Virus record (IMG/VR): IMGVR_UViG_3300021960_000318
Location: 1-31,269 of that record
Reading direction: 5' to 3' (one strand)
DNA from: a virus
DNA: 31,269 nucleotides
Shown here: positions 5,797-12,216 of the stretch, piece by piece
Position numbering within the stretch: the first letter of the stretch is position 1
Layout of the letters: the number at the start of each line of letters is the position of its first letter
Position numbers and translations under genes: made by a program
Notes under the pieces: model-generated
Told to the model about the DNA's origin: nothing
Seen by the model: the letters and a program-made list of their open reading frames with translations, nothing else
Database searches by the model: none

Positions 5797-5860
5797 TCTG
5801 AGACGTAGGAAAACAACTATTAGGGAAGCCAAGGGATTGGCTAAAAACCTACGTCTCAGA
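5797..5860. repeat. 13-bp perfect inverted repeat with nested hairpin
   Basis: TCTGAGACGTAGG (5797-5809) is exactly complementary to CCTACGTCTCAGA (5848-5860). Inside, AGCCAA (5827-5832) pairs with TTGGCT (5837-5842) around GGGA. The element fills the space between the 5884-6252 gene and DUF3310 on the leftward transcript. It could be an RNase III-type processing site, an attenuator, a binding site for a dimeric protein, or an origin hairpin. Confidence 0.75.
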
Positions 5861-5883
5861 TATATCAAGATAGTTCTCGTTGA

Positions 5884-6252
5884 TTAGTATCTTGATGGTT
5901 TGTTATTACCATAAGAAGCAGACTTTTGGAAAGATTTTTTATATCCACCAAAGTTTGATCCTTTGTTACCACCACCAGACGAACTTTGACCATCGTTAGA
6001 TTTTAACGATATACTTATGCCTCCTGTGGGTTGACCATCGTCTGTGTCTAAGCTCCAACCAGCTTGGTTGAACCATTGCTCACCAATCTTAACACCTTTT
6101 CTCCAAGTTTTACCTTCTGGACTATTAGGGTTTATTGGTGCTTCAAACAAAGGAGTATTATCTCCTTGTTCTCTTTTCATCTTAGTTATATCTAAGATGG
6201 TTTGCTTTAACACAGGATGCGTTGCTACTAACTGTATATTTATGTTAGCCAT
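5884..6252 (-). CDS. Gly/Ser-rich-tail protein, possible ssDNA-binding partner
   Basis: A 122-residue protein. The first 85 residues look like a small beta fold (INIQLVATHPVLK, GKTWRKGVKIGEQWFNQAGWSLD, GGISISLKS); the last 35 are low-complexity Gly/Ser/Asn/Lys (QSSSGGGNKGSNFGGYKK). That plan resembles single-stranded DNA-binding proteins with disordered tails, but the tail is basic rather than acidic and no OB-fold motif can be asserted. It overlaps the ERF annealing gene by 8 bases, and AGGAG precedes the start, so a role alongside the annealase and nuclease is reasonable. Confidence 0.6.
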   Translation of the reverse strand: MANINIQLVATHPVLKQTILDITKMKREQGDNTPLFEAPINPNSPEGKTWRKGVKIGEQWFNQAGWSLDTDDGQPTGGISISLKSNDGQSSSGGGNKGSNFGGYKKSFQKSASYGNNKPSRY

Positions 6253-6913
6253 TTGCTCTCCTATTTAGTTCATCCTGCTTATTTTCTATGAGATCATTTA
6301 GATCTACATATTGAGCAGGACTTTTATTTTTAAGTGCATTGTTTAAGAAAGGTTGGTTTTGTTTTGTAACCTGTCTTAACTCATAAATGTTTTTACAATT
6401 TTTTATTTCATCTATGATTTGATGCACCTCTTTTGTTACATAACTAGCAGTCTTACTGCTATTATGTTCTGTACCACTATTCTTGTGTGGAATTTTATTT
6501 GTTGCAGTATTAGTTTGCGTGAATGGTTTTGCTTGATAACCATCATCATTATCTAATCCTGTTTTTAAATTAAGTGCGTTAAGAAATGCGTATTTTTTTG
6601 CATAACTCATACCATTTCCAGTACCAAACTTATCAAGATTTCCCATTGCCGAACATCCATTAATTTCAATAAATTCATTTGGATTTTCCACATTAAAAAT
6701 TTTCATATTACAAGTTACTAATATGAAATTATCTTTGATCTCGTTTGTGTAGGTACATAAAGGATATAGACCATTATCTAACAATGCTTCCATTGCTACC
6801 TTTTGTACTTCATCGTGTTGTAAGGGATTGAATTGCATTCCGCTAACTTTTTTTCCCTTCTTGACACCACTTGATTGACAAGCAGCTTCGTATAGTTTTT
6901 TGTATATGTTCAT
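6245..6913 (-). CDS. ERF-family single-strand annealing protein
   Basis: The N-terminal ~130 residues match the ERF superfamily: MNIYKKLYEAA, VTCNMKIFNV, then FGTGNGMSYAKKYAFLNALNL (97-117), the segment typical of ERF annealases. A polar C-terminal region follows. ATG 6913 is chosen because it forms an ATGA overlap with the nuclease stop; ATG 6928, five codons upstream, is also possible. ERF proteins anneal complementary single strands in phage recombination and genome circularisation or concatemer formation. The nuclease immediately upstream would supply the single strands. Confidence 0.85.
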   Translation of the reverse strand: MNIYKKLYEAACQSSGVKKGKKVSGMQFNPLQHDEVQKVAMEALLDNGLYPLCTYTNEIKDNFILVTCNMKIFNVENPNEFIEINGCSAMGNLDKFGTGNGMSYAKKYAFLNALNLKTGLDNDDGYQAKPFTQTNTATNKIPHKNSGTEHNSSKTASYVTKEVHQIIDEIKNCKNIYELRQVTKQNQPFLNNALKNKSPAQYVDLNDLIENKQDELNRRANG

Positions 6914-7872
6914 GGGTTTAGTTTCCATAGTTTTTGTATTGTTTCCTTTTGTTTATTTGTCATATATTTATAATGGTAATAATGATTAAGGTCAGGTGGT
7001 TCAGTTAGTTCAGCTAACTTGTATAGATCACCTTTGCAATAGATAACCATTTGTTCCCAGTTATAAATTTTGTTTATCATCATATTATATTGATAGTCTA
7101 AATGATCTGCACGAAGAGCATCGTGAGTATCATCATAAATTAAATAATCATTTTCATTTACTAAAACCAAGAAAGGTTTTTTGCCTGTGCATTTCCAATA
7201 GAAAGCTACTTGTTTCCAGTAATCATCGAAGATAGAATCGTCATTTAGTTCTTGGGTTTTAAAATAGTATTCATCTTTATTTTTTCTTTTATAAACTGAA
7301 GGTGGTTTAGTTTTTAATTCTATAAATAATTTTTTATTATTACTATCTGTTTCATAATCAATCCTACCTATAATATCGAACAATAATTTTTTTGGTTTAT
7401 CCATTACATATCTTTCCGATATGATTTTTTCTTTACCGCAAATTTCTCTAATAACTTTTCTTGTTTGTGCTATTGTTTGATGAGCATAATCAATCATATA
7501 TTTTCTTGCGTAAGCATCCTTGTCATCAACAGGATCATACTTATTAATATCATCTAACTCTTTGCCAAACACCTCATCATAATTTCTGTTAGTTAATATG
7601 ATGGTTTTATTTTTAAAGAACAAAGTATCACATTCCATTCTTTGAGCTGTGTTATTAACTAAGTTTCCAAACCTAGGTTTATATTGCATAAGAAATTCAT
7701 TACGATCTTTTGAATTGTGAAACCCATAATTAATTATGACTTTAGATAAAGGTTGATTAGCTGAAGATGGCGACCAATGATCTAAGCCTTCTCCATTATT
7801 AAAATTTTTAAATAATTCTTTTAAATTATACTGTTCTTGTAGTTGCATTGTTGTTTTGTGTTCTTCTAACAA
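6910..7872 (-). CDS. PD-(D/E)XK (RecB/Cas4-like) exonuclease
   Basis: A 320-residue protein with the PD-(D/E)XK core in order: D172 in IIGRIDYET, E185-x-K187 in LFIELKTK, and the QxxxY element QVAFYWK (221-227) typical of RecB/lambda-exonuclease-type nucleases. The N-terminal SPSSAN segment is also common in these proteins. It is first in the leftward cluster and coupled by ATGA to the ERF annealase, giving the usual phage two-component recombination pair. There is no helicase domain. Starts at 7872 or at the in-frame ATG 7848 are both possible. Confidence 0.82.
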   Translation of the reverse strand: MLEEHKTTMQLQEQYNLKELFKNFNNGEGLDHWSPSSANQPLSKVIINYGFHNSKDRNEFLMQYKPRFGNLVNNTAQRMECDTLFFKNKTIILTNRNYDEVFGKELDDINKYDPVDDKDAYARKYMIDYAHQTIAQTRKVIREICGKEKIISERYVMDKPKKLLFDIIGRIDYETDSNNKKLFIELKTKPPSVYKRKNKDEYYFKTQELNDDSIFDDYWKQVAFYWKCTGKKPFLVLVNENDYLIYDDTHDALRADHLDYQYNMMINKIYNWEQMVIYCKGDLYKLAELTEPPDLNHYYHYKYMTNKQKETIQKLWKLNP

Positions 7873-7910
7873 AACTTTTCCACCTTGTCTATAGTTATTT
7901 TATGGTTGAT

Positions 7911-7919
7911 TGTGGATAA
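7911..7919 (-). promoter_or_regulatory. Consensus DnaA box
   Basis: The minus strand reads TTATCCACA, the strict bacterial DnaA box. It lies in the 93-base divergent region between the leftward nuclease gene and the rightward Cro-like gene. The window also encodes a DnaA domain IV-like protein. A 9-mer can occur by chance, and I found no second perfect box nearby. Confidence 0.5.
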
Positions 7920-7965
7920 TCATTTTGGTAATAACCCATACAAACAATTAAAAAAAAGGACAATA

Positions 7966-8175
7966 ATGAAACTCATAGATTGGATCAAGAAAGAAAAAAT
8001 AAGTTATAGCGAAACCGCAAGACGATTTAAAATATTTAACATCAATCCTAGTGCAAATATTTTTCGCTACGCACACAAGCAACGAATGCCTAAACCTAGT
8101 GAGATGGAAAAAATATATCTAGGTACTAATAAAGAAGTAGAACCCAATGACTTCTATGACTTCGTTCAAAAATAA
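7966..8175 (+). CDS. Cro-like HTH regulator
   Basis: ATG 7966 is chosen because AAAGGAC precedes it; an upstream in-frame ATG at 7885 would add an unlikely hydrophobic leader. The 69-residue product has the small Cro/YdaS-type repressor plan: LIDWIKKEKISYSETARRFKI as helices 1-3, FRYAHKQRMPKPSEMEKIYLGT, then EPNDFYDF. It is the first rightward gene at the divergent control region, the usual place for an early regulator. Operators are not identified with confidence. Confidence 0.72.
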   Translation: MKLIDWIKKEKISYSETARRFKIFNINPSANIFRYAHKQRMPKPSEMEKIYLGTNKEVEPNDFYDFVQK

Positions 8176-8416
8176 ATATAAGTTAGTTAAGATTACTTGG
8201 TGGGATATAAAATCTTCTGAGAAATCTTGGTTGAACATTGATGAGGTAGAGAGTGAGGACATTGCTATCTGCTATGATGTTGGTTATCTATATAAAAAAA
8301 CGTCAGAGAAATTATGGCTATTCACTTCTTATTCAATAGACAATTCAGGCACAGATGTTGGTGGGATTACTTGCTTTCCTGTGGCTTGTATTAAAAACAT
8401 AGAGGTCATAAAATGA
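8147..8416 (+). CDS. Small hypothetical phage protein
   Basis: An 89-residue product with blocks KYKLVKITWWDIKSSEKSW, DVGYLYKKTSEKLWLFTSYS and CFPVACIKNIEVIK. This is a recurrent early-region phage protein of unknown function, mostly beta strands with conserved Trp. The start overlaps the Cro-like gene by 29 bases; ATG 8156 is an alternative. No Shine-Dalgarno is obvious. It couples to the next gene through an ATGA overlap. Confidence 0.65.
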   Translation: MTSMTSFKNKYKLVKITWWDIKSSEKSWLNIDEVESEDIAICYDVGYLYKKTSEKLWLFTSYSIDNSGTDVGGITCFPVACIKNIEVIK

Positions 8417-8565
8417 CAGACATAGATATGTTTGCTGACTACAAAGGTAAGATTAAGAAACTAAAAAAAATAATTGAAGATCAAAGAAAAGAAATTGATA
8501 CCTTGAAACAAATCATACAATTTCAGGAGCTACAATTAGAACAAAAAGAGGATAGAGATGAGTAA
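8413..8565 (+). CDS. Small coiled-coil protein (50 aa)
   Basis: ATG 8413 overlaps the previous stop (ATGA); the frame ends TAA 8563-8565, overlapping the methyltransferase start by 8 bases. The product is one long charged helix (YKGKIKKLKKIIEDQRKEI, LKQIIQFQELQLEQKE) with Leu/Ile at heptad positions, so probably a dimeric coiled coil. Tiny helical proteins of this kind are common immediately before phage methyltransferase genes. No family name assigned. Confidence 0.6.
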   Translation: MTDIDMFADYKGKIKKLKKIIEDQRKEIDTLKQIIQFQELQLEQKEDRDE

Positions 8566-9703
8566 GTTAAAATTACTAGATCTATTTAGTGGTATAGGTG
8601 GGTTTAGTTTAGGGTTAGAAAGTACCGGTGGATTTGAAACCATTGCTTTCGTAGAAAAGGATAAGTTTTGTCAAAAAGTATTAGCTAAAAATTTTAATAA
8701 AATAACAATCGAAGGAGAAATAAGAAATGTCAAAGGAGAAAAATACAAAGCAGACATCATCACAGCTGGTTTCCCCTGCCAACCATTTAGTGTCGCAGGA
8801 AAAAGAAAAGGAAAGGATGACGACAGATACTTGTGGGACGAAACCATTAGAGTTATTAGAGAATGTAAACCTAAGTGGTTCGTTGGCGAAAATGTGGAAG
8901 GCATTGTTAACATCGCAAATGGTACAGTCTTGCAGCAGATACAACAAGACCTGGAAAAAGAGGGTTTCGAAGTCCAATGTGGTATTATTCCAGCTTCAGG
9001 CATCGGTGCGTGGCATCAAAGAAAAAGAGTTTGGATCATCGGATATAACTTATCCAACGCCAACAACAATGTTTCCAACTCCAGTGACAGGCGACAGTTC
9101 AACGGAAAATATAGAAACTTGGAAACTAAGACAGAAAAAGAAAAAAGAACAAGGTATCAACCTACATTTCAAACTTTGTCATCATATTCAGATGTACCCA
9201 ACACCAACTCAGGGAATGTGGAAGCAAGATGTGAACGACAACGGAGAATACGCCAAGAGAGTGAAGGAGAAAGGTCATCAAGTAATGCTACCAACATTTG
9301 TGAAACTTTATCCAACACCAACAGCATCAGACTCCGAGGGTGGAGTAGCAAAGGATGTGCAAATGAAGGATGGTCATTTCTTCCGAAAGAACAAGAAGGG
9401 AGAGAGATGGGGAGTGAAACTTCGAGACGCAATATCCATACTTCCAACTCCGACAGCGAGGGATTACAAGGATGCAGCTTACCAACCGAATTGGAAAGAG
9501 AGCAGAGACAAGTCATTACCAAGAGAGATACTGAAAGACAACAAACCTGGTGGGAGGCTCAATCCGATATTTGTAGAAATGTTAATGGCATATCCTATGA
9601 ATTGGACAAAGATAGAACCAACAGAATAAAGGCTTTAGGTAATTCAATAGTACCTTTGATAGCTAGAGAGATAGGACTTGCGATCTTAGAGGCAGAAAAG
9701 TGA
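8558..9703 (+). CDS. DNA (cytosine-5) methyltransferase
   Basis: A 381-residue C5 MTase. Motif I is LLDLFSGIGGFSLGL (6-20); motif IV GFPCQPFSVAG (71-81) contains the nucleophile C74; motif VI is ENVEG (111-115); motif VIII is QRKRVW (154-159); motif X is RIKALGNSIVP (356-366). It would transfer methyl from S-adenosylmethionine to cytosine, shielding phage DNA from host nucleases or altering regulation. The region between motifs VIII and X (about 165-350, the target-recognition part) is Ser/Asn/Arg-rich and low-complexity, with repeated S-N-x-N-S segments. The same DNA is open in another frame with its own MTase-like motifs (8727-9629). AGAGG lies just before the start, which overlaps the upstream gene. 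Confidence 0.88.
   Translation: MSKLKLLDLFSGIGGFSLGLESTGGFETIAFVEKDKFCQKVLAKNFNKITIEGEIRNVKGEKYKADIITAGFPCQPFSVAGKRKGKDDDRYLWDETIRVIRECKPKWFVGENVEGIVNIANGTVLQQIQQDLEKEGFEVQCGIIPASGIGAWHQRKRVWIIGYNLSNANNNVSNSSDRRQFNGKYRNLETKTEKEKRTRYQPTFQTLSSYSDVPNTNSGNVEARCERQRRIRQESEGERSSSNATNICETLSNTNSIRLRGWSSKGCANEGWSFLPKEQEGREMGSETSRRNIHTSNSDSEGLQGCSLPTELEREQRQVITKRDTERQQTWWEAQSDICRNVNGISYELDKDRTNRIKALGNSIVPLIAREIGLAILEAEK
8727..9629 (+). CDS. Alternative-frame ORF inside the methyltransferase gene with MTase C-terminal motifs
   Basis: A 300-residue frame (+1 relative to the MTase) starting ATG 8727, with AAGGAG nine bases upstream (8712-8717). Residues 1-105 look like noise, but from about 109 it carries repeated PTP motifs (110, 117, 158, 196, 240), including YPTPTASDSEGG and LPTPTARDYKDA, and ends GGRLNPIFVEMLMAYPMNWT (275-294). 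Those are hallmarks of the C-terminal part of many phage C5 MTases. The frame stops just before motif X, which is in the main frame. It may be a relic of a frameshifted TRD, a real overlapping gene, or the product of programmed frameshifting. Confidence 0.4.
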   Translation: MSKEKNTKQTSSQLVSPANHLVSQEKEKERMTTDTCGTKPLELLENVNLSGSLAKMWKALLTSQMVQSCSRYNKTWKKRVSKSNVVLFQLQASVRGIKEKEFGSSDITYPTPTTMFPTPVTGDSSTENIETWKLRQKKKKEQGINLHFKLCHHIQMYPTPTQGMWKQDVNDNGEYAKRVKEKGHQVMLPTFVKLYPTPTASDSEGGVAKDVQMKDGHFFRKNKKGERWGVKLRDAISILPTPTARDYKDAAYQPNWKESRDKSLPREILKDNKPGGRLNPIFVEMLMAYPMNWTKIEPTE

Positions 9704-10095
9704 TGGCACGTTATACCTACGCATTTTCCAATGGTGTCTATAATGATTGGCATAGAAAATATGATGGCATAGCTATGATAGATGTTGATAGCATTGAGGT
9801 TTGTCCTAAATGTTTTGAACCTTTGGCAATCCTTGAGACTTGTTATGATAAAGGACAAAAATACAAGGCTACAACCCTTGTTTCTACCCTTGCTAGTCGC
9901 CTTCAGATACCTAGTTTTTTAGTTTTCTATAAAGATATAGGTCAAGGTAGCCTAGCCTTTAGGATCAAACGTCTCTGGCTTTCTAATGCAGAGTATGAGG
10001 TAATGACAGAGGATGAATGGGTTAATATCTTATATGAGATACAAGAGGAACATAAAAACTGTTGCATAAATGTCACAACCACAACATATAGTTAA
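9703..10095 (+). CDS. Conserved hypothetical phage protein with CxxC
   Basis: ATG 9703 overlaps the MTase stop as TGATG; GTG 9700 is in frame. The 130-residue product has RYTYAFSNGVYNDWHR, AMIDVDSIEVCPKCFEPLAILE with C34 and C37, then TTLVSTLASRLQIPSFLVFYK. D27, E45 and the following strand could form a PD-(D/E)XK-like or VRR-type core, but I cannot confirm it. I recognise the arrangement as a recurrent phage protein without assigned function. Its stop abuts the next start (ATGG overlap at 10095). Confidence 0.6.
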   Translation: MARYTYAFSNGVYNDWHRKYDGIAMIDVDSIEVCPKCFEPLAILETCYDKGQKYKATTLVSTLASRLQIPSFLVFYKDIGQGSLAFRIKRLWLSNAEYEVMTEDEWVNILYEIQEEHKNCCINVTTTTYS

Positions 10096-10823
10096 TGGAT
10101 AAAAAATACACACCACATATACGAATACCTTTTAGCTTATTTGATAGTGCAGAATATAAACAAATTCCTGACACATATAAATCTAATTGTCTTTCGCTTT
10201 TAATGTGTTTATTAAAGTTTGTTAATAATAAAACTGGTAAATGTTATCCTAGACAATCTACTATATCTAGTATGATTGGGTTATCAAGAACCACTATATA
10301 CAGAGCTACATTACAGTTAAAAAAAGCAAAGATTATACAGATTAAAAGGTTATCTTCAACCCTATTATATAAAATAGAACCTAAGTTTATTTATGGTTAT
10401 GTTTCAAATTTAAACAATGATGTTTCAAAATTAAACAATGATGTTTCAAATTTAAAGATATTAATAAAACATAACACTTTATCCAACACTATATCCAACA
10501 CTAAAATAACTAATATTATAAAAAGGATTAGCGAAGATGGCGGTAGTAAAGACAAGATAATTCAAGAAATAGCCACTCTACCCGCTGCCGAGCTTGAAAA
10601 GGCTATTGAAAATAATGACAACCCTTATTTTTGTAGATTGGCACTCGAAATCAAATCAAGAGAGGGTAATAAGCTGGTCGAGTTTAATAGTAAGGAAATA
10701 TCGGAAAGGATAAGAAAGAAAACAAACTTTGCTTACCAAAGAGCAATAGAGAAAAGGAAAAGAGACGATGGCAGGGAGACCGCAACAAAAAATTTTTTGT
10801 CAAGCATTAAGAAGAAGAGATAA
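10095..10823 (+). CDS. HTH replication-initiator-like protein
   Basis: A 242-residue protein. Residues 8-100 form a winged-helix domain of the kind found in phage replisome organisers and plasmid initiators (HTH_36-like): IPFSLFDSAEYKQI, then CYPRQSTISSMIGLSRTTIYRA (recognition helix about 62-75) and a wing. Residues 103-130 are repetitive (SNLNNDVSKLNNDVSNL) and encoded by direct DNA repeats, followed by a polar linker and a basic C-terminal tail (ERIRKKTNF, EKRKRDDGR). Initiator genes with origin repeats inside them are known from lambdoid phages (gene O), so this may be origin and initiator together. Confidence 0.6.
   Translation: MDKKYTPHIRIPFSLFDSAEYKQIPDTYKSNCLSLLMCLLKFVNNKTGKCYPRQSTISSMIGLSRTTIYRATLQLKKAKIIQIKRLSSTLLYKIEPKFIYGYVSNLNNDVSKLNNDVSNLKILIKHNTLSNTISNTKITNIIKRISEDGGSKDKIIQEIATLPAAELEKAIENNDNPYFCRLALEIKSREGNKLVEFNSKEISERIRKKTNFAYQRAIEKRKRDDGRETATKNFLSSIKKKR
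10401..10503 (+). repeat. Iteron-like tandem repeats inside the initiator-like gene
   Basis: A 21-bp unit beginning GTTTCAAATTTAAACAATGA starts at 10401, 10422 (one substitution) and 10443 (partial, about 14-17 bp). Forty bases later the 12-mer TATCCAACACTA is repeated exactly twice, at 10480-10491 and 10492-10503. The flanking DNA is very A+T-rich. The 21-bp period keeps frame and gives the protein repeat NLNNDVS/KLNNDVS. Confidence 0.8.
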
Positions 10824-11169
10824 CAAACCTTGCCAAGCTAAAGGCTTCATGTGTGCAAATGGAAAACATCTTTGTAGATTTCATGGATATAATAATATAC
10901 TAGGATTTAATAAACCTAATTATTCAGATGACACAAGAATTAACCAGCTCTCAAAACTTAAACAATTCAGAGACAAAACAAGAGAGCAGCTCAGAGATTA
11001 CTACTTCAAAATACTTAAGCCAAGACTTACAAGCAATCAAAAGTCTATCTACCATAGAAGAGCATTTAATAGCAGGAAGAACACTAACCGAGTGTATATC
11101 GGACAAAACAATAAACCCCTCACAGATCAGCTTGATGCGGTTTTACAACATCTTAAAAAGAAATCCTGA
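10768..11169 (+). CDS. Small zinc-motif protein
   Basis: A 133-residue basic protein. C11, C22, C36 and H39 (IFCQALRR, KPCQAKG, HLCRFHG) match the Cys/His N-terminal motif of a phage protein family that usually continues HGGxSTGPKT; here it reads HGYNNILGFNKP. The C-terminal part is Lys/Arg-rich (KLKQFRDKTREQLRDYYFK, YHRRAFNSRKNTNR). It overlaps the initiator-like gene by 56 bases and the small-terminase-like gene by 242 bases, each in another frame. Unknown function; DNA or RNA binding is likely. Confidence 0.6.
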   Translation: MAGRPQQKIFCQALRRRDNKPCQAKGFMCANGKHLCRFHGYNNILGFNKPNYSDDTRINQLSKLKQFRDKTREQLRDYYFKILKPRLTSNQKSIYHRRAFNSRKNTNRVYIGQNNKPLTDQLDAVLQHLKKKS

Positions 11170-11464
11170 TTTTGAAAATAAGATCCTTGAAGCTAGAAAG
11201 ATTGGCATTCAAACCCTTATTGATAAATTACTTCAAATTTTTAATTATCAGGAAATAGAAAACCCCAATCAAATTTTATGGATCAGAGAAAAAACAAAAT
11301 TCATTACTTATTTAGCCGGTAAATTAACTGATCTATATTCTGATAATAAACCCATTAAACAAAACATTGACTCTAAGATTTCTATAAGTTGGGAAGATAA
11401 CTCTAATAACTTAATTGATGTAAGTGCCGAAGAAGTATCGACACCTACACCAGAGGGAAATTAA
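10928..11464 (+). CDS. Probable terminase small subunit
   Basis: A 178-residue protein. After a polar N-terminus, residues 41-80 look like the HTH of small terminases (IEEHLIAGRTLTECISDK, then PSQISLMRFYNILKRNPDF), followed by a helical core with ENKILEARKIGIQTLIDKLL and NPNQILWIREKTKFITYLAGKL, and an acidic C-terminus. Helical core after an HTH with the ILEAR segment is typical of TerS. The terminase large subunit lies 2 kb downstream beyond a leftward cluster, an unusual separation. Alternative: another phage DNA-binding regulator. The first 81 codons share DNA with the zinc-motif gene. Confidence 0.5.
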   Translation: MTQELTSSQNLNNSETKQESSSEITTSKYLSQDLQAIKSLSTIEEHLIAGRTLTECISDKTINPSQISLMRFYNILKRNPDFENKILEARKIGIQTLIDKLLQIFNYQEIENPNQILWIREKTKFITYLAGKLTDLYSDNKPIKQNIDSKISISWEDNSNNLIDVSAEEVSTPTPEGN

Positions 11465-11713
11465 TTAAGCCAACCCTAATTTATCTAGGGTTTCATATTC
11501 TTTATTAGTTATTTCAGTTTCGGAATAAACCTCTATTGCGTTAAGCATCCAATCATCCCAAAAACAATTTTCTTTTAACTCATCTTTCTTAGAGATACCC
11601 CAATACTCCTTGCAATATCCCCATTCAGTTTTTCTTTTATCAAAAATATAACTAGCGATATGCTCATACTCACCGATTATACAGTTAAATTTTACTAAGT
11701 ATTTTTTTTTCAT
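11465..11713 (-). CDS. Small conserved phage protein
   Basis: An 82-residue product: MKKKYLVKFNCIIGEYEHI, then FWDDWMLNAIEVYSETEITNKEYETLDKLG. This beta strand, helix, then EITxxEYxxL ending recurs in small phage proteins of unknown function. AGGG lies upstream of the start. It is the last leftward gene of the 11.5-12.7 kb cluster; its stop abuts the stop of the converging rightward gene, and its 3' end contains the terminator hairpin. Confidence 0.6.
   Translation of the reverse strand: MKKKYLVKFNCIIGEYEHIASYIFDKRKTEWGYCKEYWGISKKDELKENCFWDDWMLNAIEVYSETEITNKEYETLDKLGLA
11472..11492. terminator. Bidirectional terminator inside 3' end of leftward gene
   Basis: AACCCTA (11472-11478) pairs perfectly with TAGGGTT (11486-11492) around a 7-base loop. 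It lies where the rightward gene (stop ending at 11464) and the leftward gene (stop ending at 11465) abut, so the hairpin encodes the last codons of the leftward protein. A T-rich stretch follows on the plus strand; the minus side has TTAATTAATTT further on. Confidence 0.6.
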
Positions 11714-11873
11714 AGTTGTTTCCCTGTTGTTGTTTGTTGTTATAGTTTCTTATGATTGTTTTAGCTGCTACACCTTGAACACTCATAAGATTTAAGAAAG
11801 TTAAACGAATTAACTCCCTCAAATTCTGTTGATTATTTGTAATACTTGAATAGATGTTTTTGTAGTCGTTCAT
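11685..11873 (-). CDS. Small hypothetical protein (62 aa)
   Basis: A leftward frame with AAGGG upstream of ATG 11873, overlapping the next gene by 29 bases and the membrane peptide gene at 11833-11955 by 41 bases. The product is polar with one helix (NLRELIRLTFLNLMSVQGVAAKTIIRNY) and a Gln/Asn-rich stretch. No family is recognised, and composition alone does not prove it is coding; the ribosome binding site and packing in the cluster favour it. Confidence 0.45.
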   Translation of the reverse strand: MNDYKNIYSSITNNQQNLRELIRLTFLNLMSVQGVAAKTIIRNYNNKQQQGNNYEKKILSKI

Positions 11874-11955
11874 TTAGTTGTTTTTCCCTTCTTCTTTTCA
11901 TTAGATCATAAATAAAATATAATACCGGTACAAGTATAACTAATATTAATTCCAT
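11833..11955 (-). CDS. Small membrane protein (40 aa)
   Basis: ATG 11955 follows immediately after the upstream stop, with GGGGGAATAG as ribosome binding site and spacer; the stop is TAA 11835-11833. Residues 2-18 (ELILVILVPVLYFIYDL) form one membrane helix, followed by a basic cytoplasmic tail (MKRRREKQLNERLQKHLFK), so N-out/C-in orientation is expected by the positive-inside rule. Function unknown. Confidence 0.6.
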   Translation of the reverse strand: MELILVILVPVLYFIYDLMKRRREKQLNERLQKHLFKYYK

Positions 11956-12129
11956 CTATTCCCCCTTTGTTTTATATTTAAAAAAATCTATGACCCTATT
12001 ATCATAGAATTGAAAACCCTTATTTTCAAGCACAGTCTCTACATCCTCAAAGGTTTCAACATTCTTAAAATTAAATCCATACTTTTTTTTTAACTGTTCA
12101 AGCATTTTAAATATGTATTTGGCTTTCAT
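11956..12129 (-). CDS. Small hypothetical protein (57 aa)
   Basis: ATG 12129 is preceded by a run of six G (GGGGGGAACT), and the stop TAG abuts the next start. The product is charged and soluble: MKAKYIFKMLEQLKKKYGF, then TFEDVETVLENKGFQFYDN and a basic end. It looks like a compact alpha/beta protein. No family is recognised. Confidence 0.55.
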   Translation of the reverse strand: MKAKYIFKMLEQLKKKYGFNFKNVETFEDVETVLENKGFQFYDNRVIDFFKYKTKGE

Positions 12130-12141
12130 AGTTCCCCCCTG

Positions 12142-12216
12142 TTATATTGTTATTATGAACACCCCTAATAATTTAAGTATATATAAGCTACTTAATACAA
12201 TAAATATTTCAAGCAT
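12142..12216 (-). CDS. Very short membrane peptide (24 aa)
   Basis: ATG 12216 overlaps the stop of the preceding 27-residue frame (TAATG), suggesting coupling. Almost the whole product is hydrophobic (LEIFIVLSSLYILKLLGVF), a single membrane helix. At this length chance cannot be excluded; the case rests on the coupling and the pattern of its neighbours. Confidence 0.4.
   Translation of the reverse strand: MLEIFIVLSSLYILKLLGVFIITI

Noticed and set aside
9169-9522. Leftward 117-residue frame inside the methyltransferase gene
   Set aside because: No family-like motifs and no ribosome binding site; likely a shadow of the compositionally unusual TRD region.
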